Assembly: GCA_026874595.1 (NCBI GenBank)
Contig: CM049314.1
Location: 29,341,729 to 29,405,728 of the forward strand
Source: Sipunculus nudus
Lineage: Eukaryota > Annelida > Sipuncula > Golfingiida > Sipunculidae
Direction: 5' to 3'
DNA length: 64,000 bases
Shown here piece by piece: positions 10,548 to 21,063 of the stretch (position 1 is its first letter; the number at the start of each line of letters is the position of its first letter). The notes under the pieces are model-generated. The model was not told where the DNA came from. It made no database searches and was given only the letters and a program-made list of their open reading frames with translations. The position numbers and the translations under genes were made by a program.

Positions 10548-12365
10548 ATGAATGGCAATATGAACATGTATATTTTAAAGTGTGCAGTTATATTAACCGC
10601 GGCTTGTTTCTCAGATGGGTCAGAAACTGAGAGTATCTGCGAAAAGGGGACTCTCTGTTATTTGTGTTCACTTCCAGATTGGGACGGGATATTATCAGGT
10701 ACCTATCTGCAAGGGTTGTCCGCTTCACATAAAGTCAACCTCACAAACTGTTACATCAGGAGCCTTGAAGCGGCCCCATTCAAAGCTCTAAGATCAACGA
10801 AAATCATGATACTGTCAGGTAATAAGTTACAAATTCTTTCAAGAAAAATGCTAGAGGGACTTGTGAATGTGTTAGTTCTCAAACTTAACCGCAATGAAAT
10901 TAGAGATATACAGCCAGGGACGTTTCAAAATATGGCCAACCTAGAGGTTTTAGACCTGTCTCAGAATCAACTTAAGCACATCGGTCCCAATTATTTTCTT
11001 GGCCTGTTAAATGTACAATATATAGACATTCAGGGGAACAGAGTCTCCTTTATAAATATGACTTATTTCAGTACTTTAACAAATCTGCAATACTTGAGGT
11101 TTGCCAGAAATAAGATAAATAGGACATCTGGGCTGTCTGATTTGCCGTCATCTTTAAGATGGCTTGACTTGGCACACAATGACCTAAAACTGCTACCATA
11201 TATAAATTATTGCAACTTTAGTCTCACAATGGAAGAAAATAGCATTTACTGTGGATGTTATAATAAAAACTCGGCATCTATATTTACTTACTCTTGCAAG
11301 TCCCACTTCTCGTGTACTGGACCATCTGATTTTAGAGGATTAAGGACATCAGCTGTATTCAGCGCTATAGAGGAGCATGGATTCTATATTCCCATCGTTA
11401 ACATAGATCGGACCCAACACTCTACTTTCGTCAAGCTTTATAAAAGAATGAGCACCTGCACAAAGCCGAAGGTTACGTTAAAGTTTGAAAATGGCAAGGT
11501 GACATGCAACGCCTCAGCTAACCCAGCACCGAGCTTGAAGTTGACCATATCTGACAAAACTGTTGCGAACCAATTTCCTTCAGATTTCTCTGAAAATGTG
11601 ACGTTGGTTTCAACGCCTATCCGCAAGGCATCCGCAGATTACTCTTGTTTGGCAGAAAATGCACTTGGACAGACCAGCAAAACTAAAACATATTCTAGTA
11701 CAACTAAGTCTGTCCAGGGCCAACCTTTGATTACCAAGTTAATCCAATCTTCGACATTAGTTGCTGGGACTACGCAGGAACTTTTCACTTTAACCCCTAC
11801 ATTCCACACCCCAACAATTGTCGAAAAACTATCTAGACAGCATATGTTTTGGGTTGGGATCGGAGCTGCACTACCAAGTCTGATTTTATTAATACTCTTC
11901 GTTATCTTCTTATATCGCAGATGTAGGAAAATGTGTGGTAACTTACGTCACAGAAAACGCCTTCCTCGAAGACCGTTGCCTCTAGTTCCGCCCTCTGGTC
12001 TCGCGCAGATGGAGGCAATAAGCGGCATTTCTGCTCGGAACTCTACTCACATATACGAGGACGTCACCGGGACGTCAGATATATGCGGTGAAAGAATCCT
12101 GCAAGCAGCATCTGCTCCCAGTCTGTTAGAATTGCAGAGAGAAGCACTCGAGGGTGACTGGTCCGTGTCACCACTGCTGGGGAATTGTTGTAAATGTGTT
12201 GAACTTGACCCTAGAAGAGTCAGACAGACAATTGCTGTTTCTGAAAATAATGCTCCGGCAGATTTTCATTATCTGGATCCTATTGGCTACACTGAACCGA
12301 AAAGTTTGACTTCGGGGCATGAAGCCCCTAACCAGGTTGCAGACTATGAGGAAACTTGTCTTTGA
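10548..12365 (+). CDS. LRR-Ig single-pass transmembrane receptor-like protein
   Basis: An intronless frame of 605 codons from ATG 10548; nearby in-frame ATGs at 10560 and 10566 are alternatives, and only 10566 is kept in the pseudogene copy. The order of domains is: a signal peptide (about residues 1-25); a cysteine-containing cap; leucine-rich repeats (about 60-215, with LxxLxLxxNxI/L cores such as VLDLSQNQL and WLDLAHNDL); a cysteine-rich LRR C-terminal cap (from about 222, CGC and further Cys); one C2-type Ig domain (Cys320 and Cys367, the latter in the DYSCLAENALG signature); a Thr/Ser-rich stalk; a transmembrane helix at about 436-458; and a basic stop-transfer run. The ~145-residue cytoplasmic tail has tyrosines at 503 (IYEDV), 575, 581 and 600, possible SH2-docking sites, though none fits a canonical ITIM. 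Adhesion or immune recognition is an inference from domain order; ligand unknown. Confidence 0.9.
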   Translation: MNGNMNMYILKCAVILTAACFSDGSETESICEKGTLCYLCSLPDWDGILSGTYLQGLSASHKVNLTNCYIRSLEAAPFKALRSTKIMILSGNKLQILSRKMLEGLVNVLVLKLNRNEIRDIQPGTFQNMANLEVLDLSQNQLKHIGPNYFLGLLNVQYIDIQGNRVSFINMTYFSTLTNLQYLRFARNKINRTSGLSDLPSSLRWLDLAHNDLKLLPYINYCNFSLTMEENSIYCGCYNKNSASIFTYSCKSHFSCTGPSDFRGLRTSAVFSAIEEHGFYIPIVNIDRTQHSTFVKLYKRMSTCTKPKVTLKFENGKVTCNASANPAPSLKLTISDKTVANQFPSDFSENVTLVSTPIRKASADYSCLAENALGQTSKTKTYSSTTKSVQGQPLITKLIQSSTLVAGTTQELFTLTPTFHTPTIVEKLSRQHMFWVGIGAALPSLILLILFVIFLYRRCRKMCGNLRHRKRLPRRPLPLVPPSGLAQMEAISGISARNSTHIYEDVTGTSDICGERILQAASAPSLLELQREALEGDWSVSPLLGNCCKCVELDPRRVRQTIAVSENNAPADFHYLDPIGYTEPKSLTSGHEAPNQVADYEETCL

Positions 12366-12410
12366 AGAATATTTTTCTCATATGTGTTATCAACACATTA
12401 CATATACAGT
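12198..12410 (+). repeat. 213-bp tandem duplication, unit 1 (holds the receptor stop codon)
   Basis: The unit runs from GTTGAACTTGACC in the receptor tail, through the TGA stop at 12363-12365, to CATATACAGT. An almost identical unit follows immediately at 12411-12623. The length is exactly 71 codons, so both units share the receptor's reading frame. Confidence 0.95.
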
Positions 12411-12623
12411 GTTGAACTTGACCCTAGAAGAGTCAGACAGACAATTGCTGTTTCTAAAAATATTGCTCCGGCCGATTTTCATATTCTGGATCCTATTGGC
12501 TACACTGAACTGAAAGGTTTGATTTCGGGTCGTGAGGCACCTAACCAGGTTGCAGACTATGAGGAAACTTGTCTTTGAAGAATATTTTTCTCATATGTGT
12601 TATCAACACATTACATATACAGT
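12411..12623 (+). repeat. 213-bp tandem duplication, unit 2 (duplicated receptor tail)
   Basis: It repeats the last 55 receptor codons with the stop (12576-12578) and 3' sequence, in the same frame and without new stops. By eye about seven differences between the units change the amino acid and about four are silent; one replaces the Y575 equivalent with Ile. The unit lies behind the unit-1 TGA, so it would be translated only through readthrough or alternative splicing. It may simply be 3' UTR. Confidence 0.9.
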
Positions 12624-12629
12624 CTAAGC

Positions 12630-13056
12630 TAACCAAGATCACTGTCAGATATTGTTATGTAACGAAAGAACATTTCATCGACACTTTTCTGAACAAATAG
12701 CCTCATACAACAGTACGGTAACTCCTAAATCTTTTTTTTCAGTACCAATCCATGTAGACCTTAGAGATCGTTATCCCACGATATTTGGGTTTCAGCATCT
12801 GAAATATTACCCGGTGGTTACAGATGACCTTCTCCACTGTTGCCTCTAAGGTCAAGTCACCTTTAATGTTAGTGACGCTGGTCCAGACTGGAATTAAGAT
12901 TTTGCTTCTTGACCAATCTTGATCGGAGTAATGATTAAACAATGAGGTTTGATGTACATATATATTTCTTTTGCCATTCTATAATATATGATAGGCAAAA
13001 GGTTGTGAGAGACCAGTCTCTTTCCCCTCTCCTTCTCTCTCTCTCTCTCTTTATAT

Positions 13057-13107
<51 letters not shown>

Positions 13108-15390
13108 GCTTAAGTGGCAGGTTATTCGAAATATCGGTAATTAGATATCTGGCTCAATTTGTGAAGATGCCTTCGACTGAAAATGGGCTGGCACGTCCAA
13201 AACACAAACGGGCACGCTAGTACCTTTCTTCTTGTGGATTACCACTGAAATTTATGACAAGAAAGTCGAATTGCTGACCTCTTCGCATTTACATCTGAGA
13301 AATGTGTATATCGGTGGGTTTTGAAAAATAGTGTGTTTTGTCTCGTGTTTTATAGTATTATGTATGTCATGTGAATGATTAGCGAAGGAAACTCGCCAAG
13401 AACGAATTTCCACCCCCACCCCCCTTCTTTTCCATAGATGCATTTCATATCAGGAGCACACCGGAATGATACCTGTATAATGAGGACACAGAAGCACACA
13501 TACATATGAATATATGTTTAAAATTCCCAGAGTGTAATTGGTTAAAATGTTCAACATATATGACTCACGGCTAGCGGGAATGTTCCCCTCAGGAATCATC
13601 TGGCCAGATGAACCATGGCCATTCAAATATAAACTAAAATTATAGACCCTTTTAAGCCAAACCATTTTACCAAAACCTTTCATCTTACACACCTTACGCA
13701 TCTTATTTCTCACCCACCCATGGGTGAAAAACCTTATGGAATTTGAGATCACGGGGTTAAAGGTCAATGGTAAAAGGTTAATGGTTTGAAGTTCATCAGT
13801 AATGTTCATGAGCGTAAATGGCGACTGACGATTATTATAATAGTATAATAGCGATATGGTTATATAGGTCTATATAAATGACCGGAATTAACATAGACAT
13901 AAACAGTATTTTATATGATATATTGAAATGTAAGCATGAGTAAGTTTGCGCTTAAGTTTATGATGTCTGTAGTTTACTTGATATTATTGGACGCAAGCTT
14001 GAGAGGTGTTCTCACAACACAGGGGCATTATCTGTATGGTGATTTCATTCGGTGCTTCTAAATTTATGTAAGGCCTTAATGTTTGTAGTGCGTCATATAA
14101 CCGTTATCGCGATTTAATCCTATTCTTAAAGTGTCAAATTTATCAATTAAACTTAGTTCCCGTATTTGTATTTGTCGTGTGTCGGTTATACGACCCTTTA
14201 AATTCACGAATGCTGACGTGTGGTTTTGTGGAGAGAAATGTTAGCCAACCGGTAAACTTGTATCTTCAGCTTTAAAGGACTGTCTGTTGGCATTTACTCT
14301 AAGTTTCAGCATGAGGCTGACCCGAATACCTGGCCTGGACATTATATATATATTTATATACAGCCGCTTTTTATACATATTCTACTTGACATCTGTTGGA
14401 GGAACTCTAAGCTACGAGAGCCCCCGAACAGAATAGACAGTCAAGACTAAGGCGTCTTCATCTTTTTGCGTCATCTACACTGAGAGAATAACACGGCTGT
14501 ACTCATTCTAGATAGATAGATAGATATACTGTAGATATCTGCTTAAGAAATGGAAAGTAGTTGGAGGCTGATTGAAAGGTGTTTGATACATGGGCGTTAT
14601 ATGCTTAATAAGTGATTTAGTTTCAATTATTACTTGTCGACTTATAGAGAAGTACTTTTTATCCCCAACTTTATAACGTATTTTCTGTTTCATATTATGG
14701 CAAAAGCTGCGCATGCTTCATGAATATTCACATTCATTAGTCTTTCTGCCTGGTTCATATTATGTCGTTATGACGGTTTAAGGGAACCATTATCTAATGC
14801 TAAGATTCAAGGCCGTTCCAAGACTTAAGCTCTGATCTTTTCTCGCCAATATTCACTGGACATATAATTATACAAAAGCACTAAAGAAAACTGCTGAAAC
14901 AGTGTATTCCTGGATTTTAGTTTTCCTTTGAATGTTATATTAGAATTTCATATAAGCATAATTTATACGATGTTTTACTTACATTAAATCAGGCGAGGCG
15001 TAATCCCTGGTTGTCCTTTTTAAGTTCATTCCTGTAGATCGACCTGACCTCAAGAGGGTTACTTCAACTTGGGAAGAGAAAACAGGGTTTGACTCAACAC
15101 ATCATCCGCTAATTCAGGTGCTCTGAAAAATAGAAAAATTTAGACTGATCCCGTCTTTCTAATCGATTAAGCCGCTAAAAACTTTCAGTGAAAACTGTTC
15201 TCCGCAAAACAGATCAATACATGACAAGGAGAATTACCTGGTAACCCGGTTAAAGATAAACACACAAAGTAAAAACAGGGTTCGAAAAGAGGACGCAAAC
15301 CTGGCGTACAAGACAAGCTGTTCAAACTAAGTGCCTTGGTATGTTAATTGAACCTGTGCTATTCCTGCGAAACTTTGTCTCTGAAAATAT
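12630..15390. other. Intergenic stretch, no gene seen
   Basis: It contains the (TC)n(TA)n tract at 13031-13104 and a short GATA run at 14510-14525. Open frames up to 119 codons occur on the - strand (13450-13809) but show no recognisable domain or splice context. Confidence 0.5.
13031..13104. repeat. (TC)n(TA)n compound microsatellite
   Basis: A CT run followed by about 30 TA units with one interruption. Confidence 0.95.
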
Positions 15391-15394
15391 TTTG

Positions 15395-15449
15395 AAAAAA
15401 AAAAAAAACACCCCTGGCATCGTGGTGTTTTTTTTTTTTTTTTTTTTTC
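15395..15449. repeat. poly-A/poly-T hairpin at the LINE 3' end
   Basis: Fourteen A followed by CACC, an 11-base loop, then GGTG and about 22 T. This makes an inverted repeat of about 18 bp. The T run is in the place expected for the poly(A) tail of the - strand LINE. The facing A run could be the tail of a second, opposite insertion, or part of a palindromic target. Confidence 0.75.
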
Positions 15450-15922
15450 TTTCTCTTTTTATGCCTCAGAATATATCACCAGTAATTCATTTGTTCTGTT
15501 GTACTTTTCATCATTGGCATAACATATATTTATTGTAACTCATTACATGCTTGTCCGAGTTACATTAATTAAGAAGAATAAACAAAAAAAAAAAATGCAC
15601 CAATACAATTAAGGAATAGTGTTCGACAGAAACTTAAAATTCTACCCTGATCATTTAACTCCCGGTTTCAACATGTTACGAACATATCCGTGCATATACA
15701 TACTTTAACAAATTAATTATATACATACACAAACCTATGACATACACCTGCATGTTTATTAACACAATATATTCCTAGGTTTTACACCTAGTACCTATTC
15801 ACAAAATGCCATCACCAAATGAACAAACCATAAATGAAAAGGGCATATCAAAATCGAACAAAACAAAGAATACATATGAAGTATGATATTACATGCACTT
15901 GCATATTGCACATTTCATTTCC

Positions 15923-18121
15923 TTATATTGTCCCTTCACCATATTTCTCTTCAATGTTTTGGACCAAACGGTGCCACGTTTCAAAATATTTCTTCTCCAA
16001 GCCTTTATTCATGAGAATTATTTTTTTCATTTTTAATTCAACCAAAATATATTTGATAAAACAATGAAATTTAACAGACAATTCTAGACATTTCTGTCTA
16101 TGAATAAAGTATTTTGCGTGTATTATTAAATAATTCAGTTGCTCAGTTCGTGCGTGGTCTTTGTCTTCGTAGTAGCCGAAGAAGATTTTATCAACTGTTA
16201 TTGAGAAAGTACATTGTTTACTTAAGACTGTCCATAGATGACTAAATGATTTCCAGAATTCTTCCATAAATATACAGTTGAAGAACCTATGTTCTAATGA
16301 TTCTTTCTCGGTCTTGCAGATGTTACACGTTGGCTTTTCAATCAGTTTTTGACAATAAAGCCTTTCATTATAAGGAATAATTCTATGCATAAATTTGAAA
16401 TGGAAATCTTGTAGCCTAATACCGTCTAATAAAATTCTGGCTCGACTGATAGCCTTGTTAAAGTCCTCCTCTGTTATATGATAGTGTATTTGCCATGTTA
16501 AAAGAGATGTGGCCTCTTCATATTTTGATTTTATGAAATGATTGTATAAAAGTTTACTTTTCCATTTGCTCACATAATTTAGGCTGGTTGGTGTGTAATT
16601 GTTGGTATAATTATTATTATCACGATTTAGACTCTCATCTATACTAGAATGTAACGTAGTTTTCCATGTCTTTGGTATCGAGTGTACTACGGAGTAATAT
16701 TCTATAAAGTTAGTTTTCATATTATATTTTAAACTCAGTTGCTCCATCGACAGTACATTTCCTTTGCTGTCGTAGATATCATCTATGAAACATATTCCCG
16801 CATTATACCAGTGCGAATAAAACAGAGTCTTGTTATTTGGTAGTGACACGTATGGATTATACCAAATCATTTCGGTTCGTACATCTCCCACGTTTGTGGG
16901 GGACATGTTTTGTTTGAATTGTTTCAATGACTTTAGAATATCTTTATAGAACATTGGAAGTGCATCTGGCATGGTAAAATAGCATCTACTTCGCAAGATA
17001 TCTCGGAATAACATGAATTTATTGTTGAAGTACGAATCGATTAGCGATTCAAGAGTTGGTACTGAACCGCTGAGAGTACGTTTTACCCAGGTCAATTTCA
17101 AGGCTCGATTTTGTGTATCTAAATCTATATGTTTCATACCACCTTCGTTAAGTTTTTTAACCATCACACTGTATTTGATTTTCGGCCGTCGATCATTCCA
17201 AATGAAACAGTTGATTATTTTTTGAGCCTTTAAAATATAGTCATTGGGAATGTGAAACATGGACATGAGATACAAGAGTTGAGACACTCCCAAGGTTTTG
17301 ACCAGAATTATTTTTCCATATAGCGTGAGTGATCGTTTTTTCCAGGCACTGAGTAGTGTTTCCATTTTCCCTATCCGCTCCTCTATATTATATTTTATCG
17401 TCTCACACTCTGTCCTACAAAATGTAATTCCTAATGTCTTAAATTTTCCCGTGCACCATCTCACAGGTAAGTCTCCATCTTCTTTTCCTACTCTACAACC
17501 AACCCATCTCGCTTCTGTTTTGTCCATATTGGCTTTTAAACCTGAACAATGTTCAAATGAGTTTAAGGTATCTAATAATACTTTTGCGGAGGATATATTT
17601 TCTACGAAGCACGTGGTGTCATCTGCTAATTGTGAGAGTTTTATTTCGACATTGCTCAATTTAATTCCTTTGATTTTCTTATTATTTCTGATATTTATTG
17701 CCAGTAATTCAACTGCTAGTATAAATAAAATGGGTGACAGGGGACATCCCTGTCTCACCCCCCTTTGTATAGGAAAGAACTGTGACATATATCCATTATT
17801 CTGTACACAACTGTATACATCCTTGTACAGAGTTTTCACCCATGAGATGAATTGATTTGGAATATTGTACTCTTTTAATGCTGACCACAGAAAGTTCCAT
17901 TTTAAAGTATCAAAAGCGGTTTCAAAATCAATTAGTAATAATATATTAGCCTGGTTAGCTGTTTCAGAAAGGTTTAAAATTTCTTGAATTATCTTTATGT
18001 TTTCTCCTATGTACCTGCCAGGGACGAATCCGGTTTGATTTGGGTGAATAAGTAATTTGAGAAGGGGTTTAAGTCGATTTGATATGGTTTTAGCTATGAT
18101 TTTGTAATCCACAGGGAGCAT
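15923..18121 (-). pseudogene. LINE ORF2, reverse transcriptase and C-terminal part
   Basis: This 732-codon frame starts inside the reverse transcriptase, downstream of a frame break. Visible motifs, in order, are GFVPGRYIGE, the aspartate motif IDFETAFD (near 17930), RGVRQGCPLSP, and the catalytic-loop QLADDTT (near 17625). These are followed by a thumb/connection region and, near 16290-16330, a CxxC..H..C knuckle (zf-RVT type) before the stop at 15923-15925. The protein would reverse-transcribe the element's own RNA at a nicked chromosomal site. The frame is unusually well kept for a dead element, which suggests a fairly recent insertion. Confidence 0.88.
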
Positions 18122-19790
18122 TGGCCGAGCATTGGGAGATTGGCCGCCAGTTTTTTAATAGTTTTTTATTTTTATTCTTTTTGGAAATTAAGGATATCAC
18201 GCCTCTTCTTTGTTCAATAGACAAAAACCCCCTACCATGCGAGTAATTAAGACACTGAATAAATGGTTCAGACAGAAAGTCCCAAAAGCACAAATAAAAT
18301 TCGGCAGTAAAGCCATCCATTCCGGGACTTTTCCCTGGTTTAAATTGTTTTAAAGCATGTAAGCATTCTTGAGTTGTAATTGGGGTGGATAATTTATTTA
18401 AATCAATATCAGCAGGTTTGGGTGTAGTAAACTGATTAAAAAATGGCAAGGTTCTCTGGTGTTTGCTATTCTTGTTTTGTAATTTATAAATATTACCAAA
18501 GTATCTATGACACTCTTTTAATATCTGTGAATTATCAGTCAGGTCTTTATTTTCTGTTTCAAGTAAGGTTATTGTTTTATTTATACTATTTCTCTTTTCT
18601 AGTGATAGGAAATATTTGGTGTTCTTTTCTCCCTGTTCATACCAACGTATCCGTGATCTAATAATGGCGCCTTTTGTTTTCAAATCGTACAAGGTATCTA
18701 GTTCAGACTTCAATTGTGTTACATGTAATTGATATTCTTCGTTCTCCGGATATTTATTAGCTTTAGCAGTAAATTCTTCAAATTTTTTGGTGAGCATTTC
18801 TTCTTTCTTCTTTCTTTGTCTAGACTGTATCTTTAAATAATGAATGGTATATCCTCTTATCTCGCATTTTATTGTGTCCCAGGCAGTGTGTTTGTTTTCT
18901 ATATATTTATATTTTTCTCTTAAATCTAGAATAAATTGTTTTATGTTCTTTACATAATTTTCGTCTTTAAGTAGCTCATTGTTAAACTTATAGTAACCCT
19001 TACCTCTCCGAGCATCTGATTTGCCTTTAAAGGTAATGTATATAAGGCTATGATCTGAAAAAGTGGAAGGTTTTATATCCGATGTCAAAATATGTGGCAC
19101 AATACTATTTGAAATTAAAAAAAGATCTATCCGTGAAGAAATTCTTGGATTAAATTGAACTCTGGTGTATTCCTGTACTTCAGGATGTAACATCCGCCAA
19201 GCATCAATAAGAGAGTATTTCTCCATTAAAATGATTAATGATTTTGCTGCCTGACTCGGTGATTCAACTCGACCTCCTACTTTATCTAGTTCAGGGTTCA
19301 GAGTTATATTCAAGTTACCTCCAAGTATAATTGTTTCATCAGTGTACGGTTCCAGATATTCCCCGAGTCTCTTTATAAAAGCAAGTTGGTCAGCAGGATG
19401 ATCTTTAGTAGGAAAGTATACATTACATAAAATTAATGGCGTATCATCTATCAAACATTCTACAATTAACAGACGACCATCTAAATCCTTTACACTGTTC
19501 GATATAACAATATTTAAATCCTTTGACCATATCATCGCTACTCCTCTACTGTTCTTCGCACCATGGCTAAAAATAATTCCGGAACCCCATTCATGTGTCC
19601 ATGTATTTTCATTACTTGTGTGACTGTGAGTCTCTTGTAGGAATGTGACGGATTTTCTTGACTGTTTTAACCAAAGGAATGCTTTCCTCCTTTTCAATTT
19701 ATTTTGCAGCCCTCTTACATTGAAACTATTTATGGTGAAATTTGACATTAAGTGTAAATATGTTTTGTACAAGTAAGTATTTTGTGACAT
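18090..19790 (-). pseudogene. LINE ORF2, endonuclease and start of reverse transcriptase
   Basis: A 566-codon frame with an ATG at 19790 and a second at codon 15. It shows the exonuclease-endonuclease-phosphatase fold motifs: NVRGL near the N-terminus, FLQETHS carrying the metal-binding Glu, SSRIDLFLIS, and a C-terminal SDHSLI carrying the catalytic His. The usual GDFN motif reads GGNLN, so the expected Asp is Asn, which would be expected to impair cleavage. After a long linker the RT start (PGMDGFTAEFY, NWRPIS) appears. The frame then breaks near 18110-18150, where a short CAATGCTC-like stretch occurs twice; the remaining RT is in the frame at 15923-18121. Confidence 0.88.
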
Positions 19791-20157
19791 TCAATGCAGG
19801 ACATCTGGTATCATGGTAACATATTGAATAATGTATCTAGCGCATGTGTACAAAATCATGAATATACATAAAGGTGTTGGCGCCTCAAAAGCATTATCCT
19901 TCAGTGGTCCGATTTTGATTAATTTGTTTTTCAAACGTACACATTTTAAATAAATACAATACGTATGTATGTGACAGAAAGTGGAGATTGTGTGAAAGCT
20001 AATGATCATCTCCTGAATTTGTGGGAGAGAAGAAATTAGGGAAGATATTTTATGTTGGGATATCAACCTTGACAGGCTCCGCTATTTATCAAGAATATAA
20101 TTGCCAGACTTGGTCTGAGTGTGGCTTAACAGTAATATTTATTAAGGATGAAAACTG

Positions 20158-20203
20158 CATTTTTGGAATATTATCAACTGCATTTTTGGAATATTATCAA
20201 CTG
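20158..20203. repeat. 23-bp perfect tandem duplication
   Basis: A 23-bp unit containing GCATTTTTGGAATATTATC occurs twice in a row just 3' of LINE ORF1, in the ORF1-ORF2 spacer. Confidence 0.85.
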
Positions 20204-21063
20204 TGAATATTACCTCCTGGAGTAGATGTAGAGAACTCAGGTGTCGCTGCACTTGCGTACTGCTGGGGAGGGTTCGCTCGTAGCTCGTCCGCCCAAGAGT
20301 TAAGGATTCGAGGATTCGTGAAAAAGAACACCTTCGTTTTATGGTCTCGTATGGTAATATTTCCGTCTGTTGTCCAGCAGTCTGAGATCAGTCCTTCGCT
20401 TTTCAGTAACCTCGCTTCCTTGAACATTTGTTGGCGGGTCTGAGTTAAGTCTTCATTAATGAAGATATTTTTCGTTTAAGTACCCGCAAACTTGAGTCTC
20501 GTGCGTGCTCGTAGCATTTTAGATCGTGCACGGTAGGAGACAAATTTAACAAGGATGGGCCTGGGGTTTTCATTTCCCTGTGGTTTCCCTACACGGTGTG
20601 ATCGATCAATGTCATTAATGTCAATATCAATGTTCAAGAATGTTTGGGCCAGGTCTATAACCTTTTGGTCTGTAATTTCATTTTTTTCTTCTGGCCAATC
20701 GTTTATTATTCGAAGTGAGGTTCTTCGAGAGTATTGTTGCTGATGGTCAATCTGAATTTGGAGTGACTCGATTGTGTTACTCAAAGAGGTAACCTGGCCT
20801 TCCAGTACACTGACACGATCTTCAAGCACTTTAGTTTTAGCACTTACAGCTGCATCGATAATATTTTTCAATGCGATTTGCACAGAGTCCGTTCCAAGTG
20901 CCTCGGTCAGGTAATGAGTAAATTTTTGGGATTCAAGGCGGTGGCCCTCAATATCTGATGGAATCGTACTTGGAGAATGTGGGTGCGGGTCTAGATCTTC
21001 AACGCTGTCATTTGTGTTTAGTTTTTTTTGGTGTTTGGATGGGTGAGTTTGATGAGCTGTCAC
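20194..21063 (-). pseudogene. LINE ORF1 nucleic-acid-binding protein with an in-frame stop
   Basis: ORF1 begins at 21063 and reads 195 codons to a TAA at 20476-20478. The same frame then continues open for roughly 90 more codons to a stop near 20194-20196, so a single stop interrupts an otherwise intact protein. Features are a polar N-terminus, a coiled coil of about 40 residues (heptad-rich VLEDRVSVLEGQVTSL), then an L1 ORF1p-like RRM region (SLRIINDWPE, IDINDIDRSHRVG, RPILVKF) and a C-terminal domain in the part after the stop. It would coat the LINE RNA as a trimer. The family assignment rests on the order of coiled coil, RRM and CTD next to ORF2. Confidence 0.8.

Noticed and set aside
17298-17855. 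185-codon + strand frame inside the LINE
   Set aside because: It is the antisense of the conserved reverse-transcriptase core and has no features of its own.
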